Shown: positions 10,785-27,843 of the stretch, one piece after another
Position numbering within the stretch: position 1 is the stretch's first letter
Layout of the letters: each line of letters begins with the position of its first letter
Assembly (NCBI GenBank): GCA_027625915.1
Contig: JANTQA010000032.1
Span: 15,826,001 to 15,890,000 of the forward strand
Direction of reading: 5' to 3'
DNA length: 64,000 nt
From: Anaeramoeba flamelloides
Taxonomy: Eukaryota; Metamonada; Anaeramoebidae
The notes under the pieces: model-generated
Database searches by the model: none
Told to the model about the DNA's origin: nothing
The model's input: the letters and a program-made list of their open reading frames with translations, nothing else
Made by a program: the position numbers and the translations under genes

Positions 10785-11437
10785 TGGTTGCAGATAAAAA
10801 AATTTATACTTGGAAACTTATACCCGATTTACTATAAAGATTTCCAAAATATAAAAAATTGAAAATTGATGATGTAAACCACTTATATGGGACTATAAGA
10901 AACATGACAAAACCCAAAGACAATGAAAAAAGAGATCAAAAAGCTCAAAAATTTTGATTATCAATATAATAGTCAAACAGGTTCCCCACGAATTAACGGG
11001 AAAAATGAGCAATAAAGAAATCTATGACATGACAATAAAATACTTTTTTTTCCAATATGACTCAACATCCCATTAGGAAAAAGGAGCACAAATCATATAA
11101 TCCCCGAATCACCTACACACAAAAACTTACTTGAGTTAAAATGATACAGATTTCTCACATCAATTATTTCTTACTGCCCATTTTTCACTATTTTATTTTT
11201 TTTTCTTTCTTCACTCTTAATTTTCCTTTTTTTCGACTCTTTAAACCATATTTTCTCTTTTTTTTTAGATTCTTTATGCTATTTTTGAGAAAACTAAATT
11301 GAGTTTAAAATTCTTCTAATGACTGTAATTAAAAGATTCTTTTGACCACTCTTTGAATTAGGAGACACAAATTTAGCCACTTCAAAATTCTCTCTCTACC
11401 AGACTAAGTGTTTCTTTCTTAGTCCTTAACAATAAAT
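10785..11437 (+). mobile_element. LINE 3' end fragment (third copy)
   Basis: Decayed copy of the end of the same LINE ORF. It retains a VDDVDHFIWECKKYE-like stretch (about 10870-10915), the AAAGAAATCTATGAC segment and the ATATGACTCAACAT segment near the ORF end. A 3' UTR follows, ending in a stem-loop (11402-11424) and CCTTAACAATAAAT. It is more diverged than the 8.2-kb copy. Confidence 0.72.
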
Positions 11438-11472
11438 CTGAAAATGCAATCAATAAATGAATATTTTTTTTG

Positions 11473-11510
11473 CCTATTTTTGATTTTGGGTGTTTCTAAA
11501 TTATTGGAAT
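11473..11510. repeat. Remnant end of a GGACACA-type MITE
   Basis: CTATTTTTGATTTTGGGTG followed by a degenerate TTTCTAAATTATTGGAAT corresponds to the right end of the element at 62978-63497. The adjoining 30 bases before it also resemble that element's interior. The upstream LINE may therefore have inserted into an older MITE. Confidence 0.55.
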
Positions 11511-11747
11511 GGAGTTTAGAATCAAAAGTATTTCAATTCTAATTAAAGATAGGATCATTGTGTATTCCAATTTTCTTTCAGAAAATAAATTATTCCTAAA
11601 ACAACATATAAATATATGCAAAAAAAATGAAAAAAATATAAAAAAATCAACAAAAGAAAATAAATAATTAATTTCGACTTAATTTTTTTATTATTTGGTT
11701 AAATTATTATTGATCAAAAAACTTGAATTGATAAAAATCAATTAATT

Positions 11748-15380
<3,633 letters not shown>

Positions 15381-16019
15381 CAGAAAATTATTAAATTTGT
15401 TTTTTTTATTGGAAAGTAAAAATTTTGAGAAAAATGAAAAAATTATACTTGTACAAATATTCAATTTTGATATCAAAAACTAATAATTTTGCGAATAAAA
15501 AGTTTGTAATGTTCTTACAATGAAACCATTTTTCAAAATTTTGAATCTTCTTAGTGTTGTTGTATCTTTAAAAGGAGATACCGTTTACTCCCCTTTTAAT
15601 TACTCAGATATCTATTGAAAAAAAATTGATGATATTTCATTTATTTTGAAGTAAATAGTTTAGCAATTCAAACGAATGGGTTTGAAATATTATGATGTCA
15701 ATAGCAAAATAAAAAGATCAAAATTTTCATTTGGCTTCCCCAAAAATAAATCACCTCCTAGAACGTAAAACAAATCATCAAAGCCCCAATTCAAAGGTAA
15801 ATTAATCATTTAAGCTGATTTTAAGAAATATAAGTTCGAAATTTTGCTAGGATTATTCAAATCTTTTTAGTAAGCTGAATGAAAATTTTGTTCCATTTCT
15901 TTTAATACAAATAGTACTTTGGGAAACCAACGAAAAAATTTTCAATGAAGAGAAATTAAGGTTTCAGACTAGAGAAGAGTTAGGGTTTGGACCCAGTAAT
16001 AGAGTGAAAAAGAATCTCA

Positions 16020-17280
16020 AAATATCAGAGTTTATTTAAGGAAGTAAGTACATTAAACCTTTTTGAAAATTTTTATTGTGGGAACATTACTGAAAAATGA
16101 TTTTTTGAGTTTCCCCCCAGATATTGAAACTTTGAAACCACAATAACATCATTAGCGGCTCTATTTGAGAGAAGAAATACAAAAACGAACCCAAAGTAAA
16201 TCAGAGTTAAATCTTAATTTTTTCAATTTTTTGGATCCTTAATTAAATTTTTAGTTTTTTAAATAATGTTTTGGATCTAGAAATATATTTAAAGTAAATA
16301 CTTGAAATTAATCAAAGATTAAACTAAAAAAATACACCTGAAAAGGTGTGTACCTTAAACAAAAATTTTCTTTTTAGAGAACCAAATACGAAGATCACCT
16401 CTCCAAATAAATTTGTTGAAATCACGAAGTAAAAAAAAAATGATAAAAACTTATTTTCCAAGATTTTTTTTCTTTATCTTCAATATTTTTATAAATCCAA
16501 ACAATATATTACCTTGAATTTCTAGCACCATTACTATTTATTTTTCCGAAAACACATTTTATTCCAAATCAGTTTTACAAGATACTTTTTTCTAATATTT
16601 TTATCAAACTAATTCAAAACACGGGATAATTTTTCAAAGACAAAAGAGAAAGAGTTGAATTCTCGAAATCAAAAAACAGTTCCAAAAGATGGATCAAAAG
16701 TAAAAGAAAAAATGAAGAAAAAATTCCAATCAGATTTCAGAATTATTTTTGAGTCACCAATTTAAATAGAAAATTAATAATTATCAAATCAAAAAAATAC
16801 AATCTATCGATCTTTATTTATGATAAAAAAATTAAAATATATCCTATTTTCTTGACCAAAACTAAAATTAGATGAATTAAATAACAATAGAATATTTAAA
16901 TTCATTCTAAAAATTCTTTAGAAATAAACAGTAATTTGTTAATATAAAAATTTTCCAAACAAAATTATTTTCATAAAGAATTAAAAATAAAATGAAATAA
17001 AGAATTAATAATTGTATCAATGTTTACAGATAATCTCAAAAAATAAATGATTTTTATTTATTTTTTCCTGATCAAATTCTTTAATATTTTTGATTTCCAT
17101 TTTTTAGTTGATATATAATTATATTCTGCTAGTGTATATTCCACTCTTGTATTTATTAAAATATCAGTGCACTACTTTATTGAAATGGTTTGAAGAATTT
17201 GTTTAACATAAAAGGTGGCACTCAAAATTTGTAAAATGTACTTACTTCACCTTAAAAAGTACCTTCTATTTCCAGAAAAA
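16020..17280. repeat. Old duplicated segment, copy A (partner 55890-57520)
   Basis: Shares a long run of collinear, diverged matches with 55890-57520 in the same orientation. Examples are AAAGTAAATCAGAGTTAAAT, AAGATCACCT.TCCAAA.AAA, TTTGTTGAAATCA and CACTCAAAA..GTAAAATGTA. It lacks the two MITEs present in the partner, so it preserves their empty sites (near 16528 and 16812). I cannot tell whether it is a segmental duplication or a decayed long transposon. Confidence 0.7.
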
Positions 17281-20200
17281 GGCTTGCAACCATGTTTAAA
17301 TTGTTTTTTTTTTGTTTTTTAAATCCCTTTTTACAAAACCTGGCCATTTAGATAATTATTAGTTCTAAAGTTATTCCTGAATTTTCGGTTCTCTGTTGAT
17401 TGAAATATAATGTTTCAAGAAAAAAATACCCTTCAAATGATGAAATGATTAAATAAAGTCATAATATTGTAACTTTTAACTTGTTCTTCTCTTTTGGAAA
17501 AGCATTTCTTCATCCAAAGTATTTAATCAGATTTCTAGAAACCAAACAAGTTAAATTGAAAAATCTGCTTCGCTAGTCTTGTACAGACATTCCGCCCCGA
17601 ATGATATGAAAGTATATGTATACCTTTACCATTAATTCGATAATACTTTCATAGTAAGTGAAATGAAGGTTTGTGTTGGACAATCGAATTTGGTACACAA
17701 AAATAGTTTTTGTTGAAATAACAAATTTTAGAATTAAAACTTAACTCTTGGATTTTAACAAGATCTCAGTAAACCATTCAACAATATTTTAAATCTAACT
17801 CTATGCTGTTGATTTTAATTAAAAATAAAAACCTTAGAGACAATGTAATTTTGGATAGTGTTTATTCTAAATTATATAAAAAATATTTCTCTTAATTCCA
17901 ATTTCTTTATATTTTCGAAATGTATTTTCAAATGAAGCCTTTCAAAGAAAATTTCAAAAGCCGAATTTTTTACAATGTTGATAACATTTGGAATATACAA
18001 ATTGGTAATTTTTAACAAGTCAAAGAAAAATCCAATACAAATAAATTCACATAAATATCTGAAAATTTTTATTGGTTTCCTTTTTTTAAATTTGTTTACA
18101 TATGTTTTCAATAAACCATTCTCTATGGATTTAAATGTTCAAAAAACTTTACAAAATTGGTTTTACTTTATAAGATTCTTTCTATTTGACTGTTTTGGAA
18201 GTTAAGCTATTAAATTACTAAAATGGAAATTGAACTAAAAATTTTATTCAGTAAATTTGAATTTCTCAGTATAAAGGAAATTAAAATTAAAAATTTGATA
18301 ATTCTTTTTTAAAATTCTCTGAATTGATAAAATTTTTCAATTTCATTACTAACAGAATCAATTATTTCTTAATTTCTTTTAATTTTACTTTTCGACTTAA
18401 AATTTTTGAATTTGAATAGGAAATTTTTTAAAAGAAATGAGTATTTGAAAAATATTGATTTTTTAACATGCAATTAGCTTATCAAAATCAAATTAATAAT
18501 TAAGATACATGTTTTCAAAATTTGTTCCTAGATAATAAAAGTAAAATCATTATATAAACATCATTATTGATTAAAACTTTGTCGTCTTTGCTAATTTTTT
18601 TTTATTTTTGTTCTATTTATCTATAAAATAATTTATAGTCTATTTTTTTTTTCGAAGTTTTAATCGATTACCACAATGATAGATTCATATATAATAAAAG
18701 TATGTTATAATTGGGTTTAAATGATATTAGTGCTACATGTATCACACAACTCAAAAAAAAAAATCTATTATAATTATTATTGAACAATTAATTAATCTAT
18801 TTTTTACCAATTTGCAAAATATAAAAATTTTCATTTTTGAAGTTTTTTTTTTTTAATTCCTTTTCAAAATATAAAAATATAAACCAAAAATTAATTATTC
18901 TGGTATTTAATAATTCAAATTTAGAACTTCCTAGAGTAACTTTTTATATATATACAAAGATTAAATTAATAATCATCAAGATAAAAAACCCAAGATTGAT
19001 TAGTTTGGTTTCGTTATTATGAAGTCAATTTCAACATCAATGTATTTCTAATCTTTCAGAATTATTTGTCAAAAAAATCTATTGGTTTTTGAAAATTGAA
19101 TTTTTTAGCAATTAATCTAAATTCACCACAAAATTAAGAAAGATATTTTGCAATTTTGAAGTCAGAAAATTGATGATTCAACCTGTAAATATGTGTTAAA
19201 ATGTAGATTTTTTAGAAAAATTAATAACCCAAAGATTATAATTAACATATTTTTTTACAATTATTTCTCAATTTTTATCAAATTTTCCAATAAAAATAAT
19301 TTAAATTAAGAATTTTAAAACCCTAGTACCAATATCAAAGCAAAAAATGTCCATTTTTTTTTGTCATTTTTTTAAAATTAACTTTTTTGGAATATCTGTA
19401 AGTTATTGTTTTGAACCAAGTATTTGTATAGGTTTGAATGGTAATCTTTTTTGCATTCCAGGGAACAATTTATTCATGGAGTTTTTGAAAAAGGAGATTG
19501 AAAAAAAAGAAAAAAAAAAATTAACATTTATTGTTTTTATAATATGACCATGGCTTTTTTAAAAAAATAAATAGATATTATCAAAAATCTTGATTTGTTA
19601 ATAATAGTTTGAGATTTTTACTCTTCTAAATTAAAAAAATATTACAGAATATTTTAAAATTTCTTTACTTTAAATATTTGTGAATGAACCTCACTATCAA
19701 TTGTTACGAAACATGAAGTATTAAATATTTGAATTTATTTTTCCTGTTTTTTTAAAAAAAAATTAAATTTCCAAGCTTATTTGTCCATATAAACTCTCAG
19801 AGATTACTCGAAGTGAGATTTTCTCACAATAACCAAAAAGGTTTTACAAATTTTTCTTTTTCTTTTTTCAAACCAAAAAATCACAAAAAAGGATCAAGAT
19901 CTTTTAACCGAGGGATAATTAATTTCAAAAATAAATTCGTTAAAATATGATAACTCTTTCTCTAAAGTTGATTAAGTACGTTACTTATCATTTTTTTATT
20001 AAATCCTGGGTAAATAAGCTTTCTATTACCTTTATGTGAAAACATAAAAATACAAGTTTATAATTCCTTATCTCAAGTGTTTTTTTTTAATAGACATTTC
20101 CTTATTTCCTTTTTAATACACAATTCTTAAGAAAAACTCTTAACTAATACTTCAACAAATATACTGAGGAGATTGTCCCACTTAATTAATAAAGTGAATG

Positions 20201-20558
20201 TCAAAATCTTTTTTATTTTTTTTAGATGGAAGGAATAGGTCTTCATAAACCCTTTGATCAATTCTATTTTTATACACTTGCGTCTTGACATTTTAATTTC
20301 CAAAGAAGCAGTATTTTGGATATTAACAAAAATAAGAAAGCTCACAATTGAAAAAAAAAAGGATAATGAACAAAATAATAAATTTTGATGAAATTACGTA
20401 AGGTTATTTTTTTTTTTGATTTTCTTATTTGAGAGGAATAAATTAAATAGAGAACGAAAAATAAACACACACAAGAACAACAGAATTGAAAGTAAAAAAT
20501 AAATTGTTATTTTTTTTGATTTTGCTTCATTTTATTTTTCTTTTTTTATTTCATTGTA
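17281..20558. other. Intergenic spacer, no gene seen
   Basis: A/T-rich DNA upstream of BMS1. Open frames here are short and have A/T-driven composition (Phe, Ile, Lys, Asn) with no motif. The only notable element is the hairpin at 17605-17653. No tRNA cloverleaf was found by eye. Confidence 0.55.
17605..17653. repeat. Perfect 11-bp hairpin beside a GC-richer patch
   Basis: TATGAAAGTAT (17605-17615) and ATACTTTCATA (17643-17653) are exact complements around a 27-base loop. The preceding bases 17585-17603 (AGACATTCCGCCCCGAATG) are unusually G/C-rich for this spacer. It could be a small RNA or protein-binding site; nothing identifies it. Confidence 0.4.
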
Positions 20559-23500
20559 ATGTCTGACGAAGAAAAACCAACCCGTAAAAAACATCAAAAA
20601 CACAGAACAGGAGGAAAAGTAAAAAAAAAACAATTAAAGGATTTAAAAAAAGCAGGAATCGCTGAAGGGCACATTAACCCAAAAGCGTTTTCTGTCAGAT
20701 CAATCCAAAAATTAAGAAGAAGGCTACAATACCGATCGGAGCGTGAAGAAAAGAAGCTCCGTAGGCCACTACGTGATCGTCACCCAGAAAATATCCCACG
20801 TATTGTTGCTGTTGTGGGCCCACCGAAATCAGGGAAATCGACTCTAATAAGATCTCTTGTAAAACAATACTCCAAAAGAAATATTACCAAAATCTCTGGT
20901 CCTATCACACTCTCAATTTCCAAAAAGAAGAGAATAACATTTATTGAAGGCAAAAATGACTTAAACACAATGATTGACCTTTCTAAAATTGCTGATTTAG
21001 TTTTATTAATGATCGATGGATCTTTTGGTTTTGAAATGGTATTATTTTTGTTTTCTTTTTCTTTAACATTTTTTTTTTTTTTTAACTTTTTCTTCCTCTT
21101 TTTTTGTTTCTCATTACCCGTTTTGAAAAAATTTATTACTTTTGGAATTGAAATTAATGGCAAATAATCTTAAAATAACATTTTTTTCCATCCCATTTCT
21201 TAAACAAATTTGAGAACACATCAAAAACAAATCATTAAAACTCAAACGATTTACGAAAGAGGTATTTGTCGAACTCTAATAAATCTCGAATTAACCTGAT
21301 TCTCATTAAATTGTTTTTTTTTTTTTTTACATTTCTTCTTTGGTTTACTACTATACAAAGAACTAATGAACCAAAAGAAATTAGAGAATTAATAAAACAA
21401 TTTTAATATTCTTTTTTTCAGGCCTCAAGGCTCAAAAACGATTTTCAAATCAGAAAAACAAAATGCAAATTTTCAAACAAATAAAGCAATTTCCAATTTC
21501 AACATTATAAAAAAGTGAATAATCAAAGTTTTCAAAACTGTTACCTGAACTGTTTTGTTTACTCTTTTAATCAACTTAAGCAACACTATTTCAAACTTTT
21601 AGTCCAATTTTTTTTCAGAAGGATGTCCAAATAAAAATTATTATTTGATAATAATTCAAAATTTTTTTAAGAAAAAGAAAAGGGTGATTGTCTTTGTTCA
21701 AAAAAAAAACTTTTTTTATCAAATTATTATCTTATTTGAAAAGTTTATTTTAAAATACATCAAATTAATGTAATTTCCTACAAACCCCCATTGGTTTATT
21801 TATTATTATGATCAATCAGTATGTTTTTTTGGTTCTTTTGCATTTGAAAATTTTACGATTTATAATAATTTTTAGACCTTTAAGTTTGCAAATTTATTTC
21901 AAAAAAAGAGTAAAAGCCTCACAAAAAAGTATGACTAAAAAAATTTTTAATGATAGTACTGAAAATGTGTCTATTAAAGTTTATAGACTGTATTAAGGGT
22001 AGTTCTAAGAACTTTTTTGTCACACTGTTTTACAATGAAGATAATTAAATATTGAAATTCTTTATTTAATCATTAAATTAATAATAATACTTTAAAAACA
22101 TATGATCTATCAAAATAAAATTTAAACAGAATCCAAAATCCTTTATTTTTATAAAAAATCTAAAAATATCGAATCTAAATTTAATATTACACAAAATAAT
22201 TTACTTGATAATAACAATAAAAATGATTCATTTACATTGATAACATTAATTTTATGCTCAGAAAATATAATTAATTCTCTTAAAAATTATCTTTACAACA
22301 ATATATGAATTCTCTAAATGTGAAAAGTAAACAAGGCCAGTCAATTGATAATAAAAATAAGAAATTCATCTATTGTTACAAAATAATGATAGAATGGGTT
22401 AATAAAAAGATATCAACTTTATCAAGAAAAATTCTTTTTGATTTCTGATAATTGCTTTTTTTTTAAATGTCTCATTCTTTTTAGGATTATTATTTTTCAT
22501 CTTTATGAAAAGAAAAAAATTTTTAAAACAATTCTATTAAATTTAATTCTCACCAAAAGTAATCAATCAAAAAAAATAATATTTCTTTTTTTATTTTTAA
22601 ATTTTTTTTAATCAAACACACAATTATCTAAAAACAACAAATACTCATTATAAATATTTTAAATCTATTAAAAAAAAAAAAAAAAATGAAAAAATATTAG
22701 GAAACTTTTGAATTTCTTAATTTGTTACAATGTCATGGTTTTCCAAAAGTTATTGGTATTTTAACACATCTTGATCTATTTAAAGAAAATAAGCAATTAA
22801 GGAAAAGAAAAAAAAGATTAAAAAAAAGATTTTGGACAGAAATCTATAAAGGGGCAAAATTATTTTATTTATCTGGATTATTACATGGAAGGTAATATAT
22901 CATAATCTCTTTTCTATTTCATTTTCTTTTTCCTTTTTTTTTTTTTTCCTTTTTAAATAAATAGAAGAAAATTATAATGCAAAATGTAAAAATTAAAATA
23001 TTAATTTTCAATATTTTATTTTTATTTATATTGTTCTTATTTCTTCAAGAAGAATGTACAACAAAAATAAAATTAAATATTTTCAAAATAAATTTTTAAA
23101 AATTATTGCTATTAATACATTAACTTGAAAAAATAACCCAAAAATTAAATTAATTTTTAAAACAATCTTTAAAATTAAAATAAATCTTATTTTTATAATT
23201 TGATTAAAGTGAATAAATTGTTATTTTATAATCAAATATATAAATATATATAAGGTATTTATTTCTTATAAGAATGGTCGATATATATATATATATATAT
23301 ATATCAGAATTAAAATTATAGTTATAAACGTCTTTTTTCTAAAATTTTCTTTTTTTAATCAATTAATTTTTCACAATCAATAATTTTCTTCAATTAAAAA
23401 ATTAAATATTATTACTAATGTCATTTGTTAAAAATCAACCAATAAATAAATATTTTAAAATCATTCTTTGTTAAATAAAATAATAATTACCTTTAAAACA

Positions 23501-26500
23501 AATTTTATTTACCCCCCCCAACTCACTCTCTTTCTCTCTCTCTCTCTCTCTTCGTAATCTAAATTAATTTAATTAAAAATAATAACGTAAAATAATAAAA
23601 CAGATATCACCCAAGAGAAATATTTAATCTTTCGAGATTTATTCTTCATATGAAATATGCACCTATGATTTGGAAAAGCTCTCACCCATTTGTATTAGCA
23701 GATAGATTTGAAGATATTACAGATCCGGAATCTATTAGAAAAAACCCTGTCATGGATCATACAATTTGTTTATATGGGTATATTCATGGAAACAATTTAA
23801 ACACTAATCAAAAAATCCATATTTCGGGATGTGGTGATTTTCATATGAAATCGGTTACCATTCTTAATGATCCATGCCCAACTTCAGACGATCAAAATGT
23901 TTCTTCAACAAGAAAATTGTCCCAAAAGGAAATAATTATTTATTCCCCAATGAGTGATTTTGGAGGAGTTTTATATGATAAGGATGCAGTGTACATTAAT
24001 GTCTCTCAGAAACTTCGTTACACAAATAAAAATCAAATTCTTTTAGATCCAAATGAAGAAAATTTAATAGTCGAAACAAATGGTTCTGGTGACAATATGG
24101 TTAGAAGGTTACAACAAACAAAGCATACAATTGGAGAAAAATTACAAAATAGTGAACTTCAAATAATTGATCAAGTTGGCTTTGAAAATGGTTATGATGA
24201 AGAAGAAGAAGAAGAAGAAGGTGATGAAAATCTAGGGAATTTTATTAAAAATAAAAAATTGCCTAATGAAAAAAAAATTGTAGAAAATGGGAGATTACGT
24301 AGAAAAGCAATTTTTAATAGCAAAAATGGTTCAAATGAACAAAACAATAAAAAAGATTATGTTTTTGATGGTGATTCTTCAGAAGATGAAAATGAATTGG
24401 AAATTTTTGAACCAAAGGATGACTATTCAAAAAAAAGCTTATTTAGTGGCAGTTCGTCAAATGAAGAGGATGAAGATGAAAAAGAAACAAATCGGTGGAA
24501 ACGAAATAAAAAGGAAAACAAAAATTTAAAGGAAATGAGTGAAAAATTTAAAAAAAAAAATAAAAAAAAAAACAACGACAATAATAATGATGATGATAAT
24601 GATGATGATGATGATGATAATAATTCGGAAAAATGGAAAGTTAATCTTGTTGATAAAGCAAATCAAAGATTCCAAACAAGAGAACAATTGGATTTAATGG
24701 AACTTGTTTATGGAATCAAAAAAAATGGCAAACAAGGGAAAATTGTAAATTCTTCTTCAGAAGAAGAAGATGAAGATAACTATGATCAAAATGATGAAAA
24801 CGATGAAATTGATGATCTTTTTACAAAGCATGCTAAAAAACGAAAAGAAGAAAGAGAAGCAGATTTGATTGATTGCTCGGTCAACTATAATTTGGGAGAA
24901 ATAGAAAAATTAGATGAATTTTTGGAAACTGAAAATGAAATTTTTCACAATTTAATTGAACGATTCGATAAAACTAATGTTTTTGAAAGAGCAGAAAAAT
25001 CCAAAGAAAGAATATTAAAAGAAAATGGAAATGATAACAATGGGAGCGATATAGATAGTGATAGTGAAGTTTTTGGCGAGTTTGAAGATTTGGAAGAAAA
25101 TGTTTCCTTTTCTGGAAAGACAAAAAAGAAAAGGAAAAAAAAAACAAATTCTGATTCCGATTCCGATTCTGTGAGTGACAGTGATAGTGACAGTGGTAGT
25201 GATAGTGGTAGTGATTCTGGCTCTGATTATGATTCTGATTCTGATTCTGATTCTGATTCAGAGGCAAGTTCAGATGGTGTAAATGCAAATGATGGTGTTA
25301 AGGTAATTAAAGATGAAGATAATAAAGGAAAAAAAAAGAAAAAAGTGTTATTTAATGCACTTTATGATTCGGGTGTATTAGGAGATCCAAGAGATACCTA
25401 TTTTGATAAAGTCAAAAAGGAATTCAAAACCCGAGAAGATAGAAATACTGAGGAATTTAAAAAAATTGAGCAATCTCGAAGGGTATTATTAGAAGGTAAC
25501 CCCATTGGTAGTTATGTTCGTATTGAAATTGAAGGCATTCCATGCGAATTTTCACATAATTTTGATCCCACTTCACCTATTGTTATCGGCGGCATCAATA
25601 AAAATGAAGAAGCCTTTGGAATTATTCGGGTAAGAATTAAAAAGCATAGATGGTACAAAAGGATCTTGAAAACAAATGATCCATTGATCGTCTCAATTGG
25701 GTGGCGAAGATTCCAAACATTGCCCATCTATTTCATGAAGGATATGGGCGGAAGGTATCGGGCATTGAAATATACACCTCGGTTTATTCATTGTGAGGCC
25801 ATTTTCTATGGGCCAATTACTCCCCAGGGAACTGGATTTTCAGCTTTCCAAAGCTTAAATCAAAAGTTAACTCATTTCAGAGTTAGTGCAACCGGTAGTG
25901 TTTTAGAATTGGATAAAAACATCAATGTTGTCAAAAAATTAAAACTTGTCGGAAGACCCTATAAAATTTTTAAAAATACTGCTTTTATTAAAGATATGTT
26001 CAATTCCCAAATCGAAGTCGCCAAGTTTTTAGGTGCTGCAATTAGAACTGTTTCAACAATAAAGGGTTCTATCAAAAAACCATTAAAAACCCCTGGTCAT
26101 TTTAGGGCCACATTTGAAGATAAAATCGTTAAATCGGATATAGTCTTTTTAAGAACATGGTGCACAGTAAAGCCAGTCAAATTTTATAACCCCTTAACTA
26201 ATCTATTGCAGATAAAGAAAAAACAAAAGCAAGATGATGAAAGGAGAATTCGTAAGCTAGATAATGAAAGCCAAGAGCAAGAAGAAGAACAACAAGAGCA
26301 AGAACAAGAAGATGATGAAAACGAAGATGCCTCTTCCTTAAAAATGAAAACTCATAGAGAATTAAGAATAAAACACCAAATCCCAATTGAATTAAACCCA
26401 GATTCCGTTTACCAAAAAATTGAAAGAAAAGAAAAAATATTCAGGCCCTTAGTGATACCAAAAAAGGTTATGGAAAATTTGCCATATAAGCTAAAGAAAA

Positions 26501-26751
26501 AGGCAGTAACTTCAGATAATAAGAATAAAAAGGCAGTTATATTATCAGAAAAGGATCGCAAAATTCAAACTTTATTAAATAAAATCGATCTCATTAGAAA
26601 AGAAAAACTTCGAAAAAGAAAATTAAAGAATAAAGAAAGGAAAAGAATTAAAACAGCCCAAAATAGACACAGAGTACAGATTGGCCAACAAAAATTAAAA
26701 AGAGCTAGAAAAAATTTCTTTCAAAAAAAATCCCAAAGAAGCCATAAATAA
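20559..26751 (+). CDS. BMS1: Ribosome biogenesis GTPase BMS1 (three exons)
   Basis: Exons 20559-21038, 22701-22891 and 23604-26751 join in frame (phases 0 and 2) to 1272 residues, close to human BMS1 (about 1280). The first exon has a basic N-terminus and P-loop GPPKSGKST (87-95) and ends LLMIDGSFGFEM. Exon 2 continues ETFEFLNLLQCHGFPK with G4-like THLD (182-185) and RFWTEIYKGAKLFYLSG. Exon 3 begins YHPREIFNLSRFI and holds the AARP2CN-type region (KSSHPFVLADR, LYGYIHG), an acidic and Ser-Asp repeat region (residues about 740-775) and the C-terminal RIBIOP_C (DUF663) domain (from about residue 850), ending in a very basic tail. BMS1 binds Rcl1 and U3 snoRNP in the nucleolar SSU processome for 18S maturation. 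Intron 1 (1662 bp) contains two MITE-like elements. Confidence 0.96.
21503..21615. mobile_element. Decayed CATTTTAAAAAAGTG-family element in BMS1 intron 1
   Basis: CATTATAAAAAAGTGAATAA, then AAAGTTTTCAAA and ACTGTTTTGTTTACTC, track the 14338-14451 element with substitutions. The right end near TTTCAAACTTTTAGTCC is degraded. Confidence 0.6.
21916..22037. mobile_element. TIR element in BMS1 intron 1, reverse partner of 31992-32111
   Basis: Its reverse complement matches the GSK3 intron element throughout: GTGTGACAAAAAAGTT at one end, CTTTAATAGACACATTTTCAG in the middle, and AAAAATTTTTTTAGTCATAC at the other end. About 120 bp and non-coding. Confidence 0.7.
22892..23603. other. BMS1 intron 2 with microsatellites
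   Basis: GT-AG intron of 712 bp containing an AT dinucleotide run (about 23278-23304), a C homopolymer run at about 23512-23519 and a CT run (about 23529-23551) just before the acceptor region. No nested gene is seen. Confidence 0.8.
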
Positions 26752-26758
26752 TTAATAT

Positions 26759-26799
<41 letters not shown>

Positions 26800-27812
26800 A
26801 ATATTATTACATATGTTAAATAATTTATTATTATTAAAAATAGTTATTATCATCATTATTATTATTCTATTTACAATTATTTTTTAAAAAAGTTAATTAA
26901 AAAAAGGTTTAAAAATCAAAACTACCCAAAAAAAAAAAAATTATAATAATAATAAGACAAAGAATTTAAAAAAAAAATAGTTCTATTTGAATTTTTCAAC
27001 TGACTACATCGAGATTTTATAAAACTTTTTTTGGATTTACTTTTTCGAAAATTATTGTATTAATAATAGTGTCTTCTTTTTTTTCATTTTTTTTCTTTTT
27101 TTTTTTTTGAATAAAAAAAAAGGTTAGAATCATTAAAATTTTAGAAATTTCTTAGAAAATAAATATAAAATTTTATTTTACATTTTTTTTTTTTTTGGTT
27201 TTTTTCATATCAACATATCTAAGTCTTAATACACGGGTATAATTTATTTTTTAAAATGTGAAAAATATCATATTTTTTAATTATACTTGATTCTTGAAAG
27301 CTTTTGAAGATAAGGTAAACTAAGTGATGGATTTGGATTAAAACCCACCATAAAAATGATTGATAAAAATTTTTTTATAATCTATTTCAAAAAATTCATT
27401 ATTGTATATTTTTTGGTTCAGTTTATCAGTAATTTGATTATATTTTTTAAATAAGAGTTTAAACGTTTTAATAATATAGTATCTAATTTTTCATCAAATA
27501 ATTTCTCCAAGCATTATTGAGCACTACTTTTATTATCAAAATTTTATGAGTGGTAATAGAAAGTTTTGCAATTTCTTTTTCTTCTTTAAAATACTTTAGT
27601 TTAAAAATTGAAATTTTTTAATCACTAATTTTCTCTATTGTTGTTAAAAATGTCTTGTTCTGATTGGAATCGTATTAATTGCGTATATTTGAGATTAATT
27701 AATATCTTATTTTCAGTTTTTTGTTTTAAATTTTTTTACCTTCTTTTTGATCTGGGAAAGAGATTAATAATCAGTATCTTCAGAATCAGTATTGGTATCT
27801 ATTATAAAACTC

Positions 27813-27843
<31 letters not shown>

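Noticed and set aside
17565-17700. tRNA gene
   Set aside because: The G/C-rich patch has no acceptor stem, anticodon stem or TTCRA loop arranged as a cloverleaf.
18837-19547. Small open frames upstream of BMS1
   Set aside because: Composition follows the A/T-rich background and no motif or splice context supports them.
24974-25288. Minus-strand frame rich in His/Asn/Gln within BMS1
   Set aside because: Antisense shadow of the Ser-Asp repeat in BMS1 exon 3.
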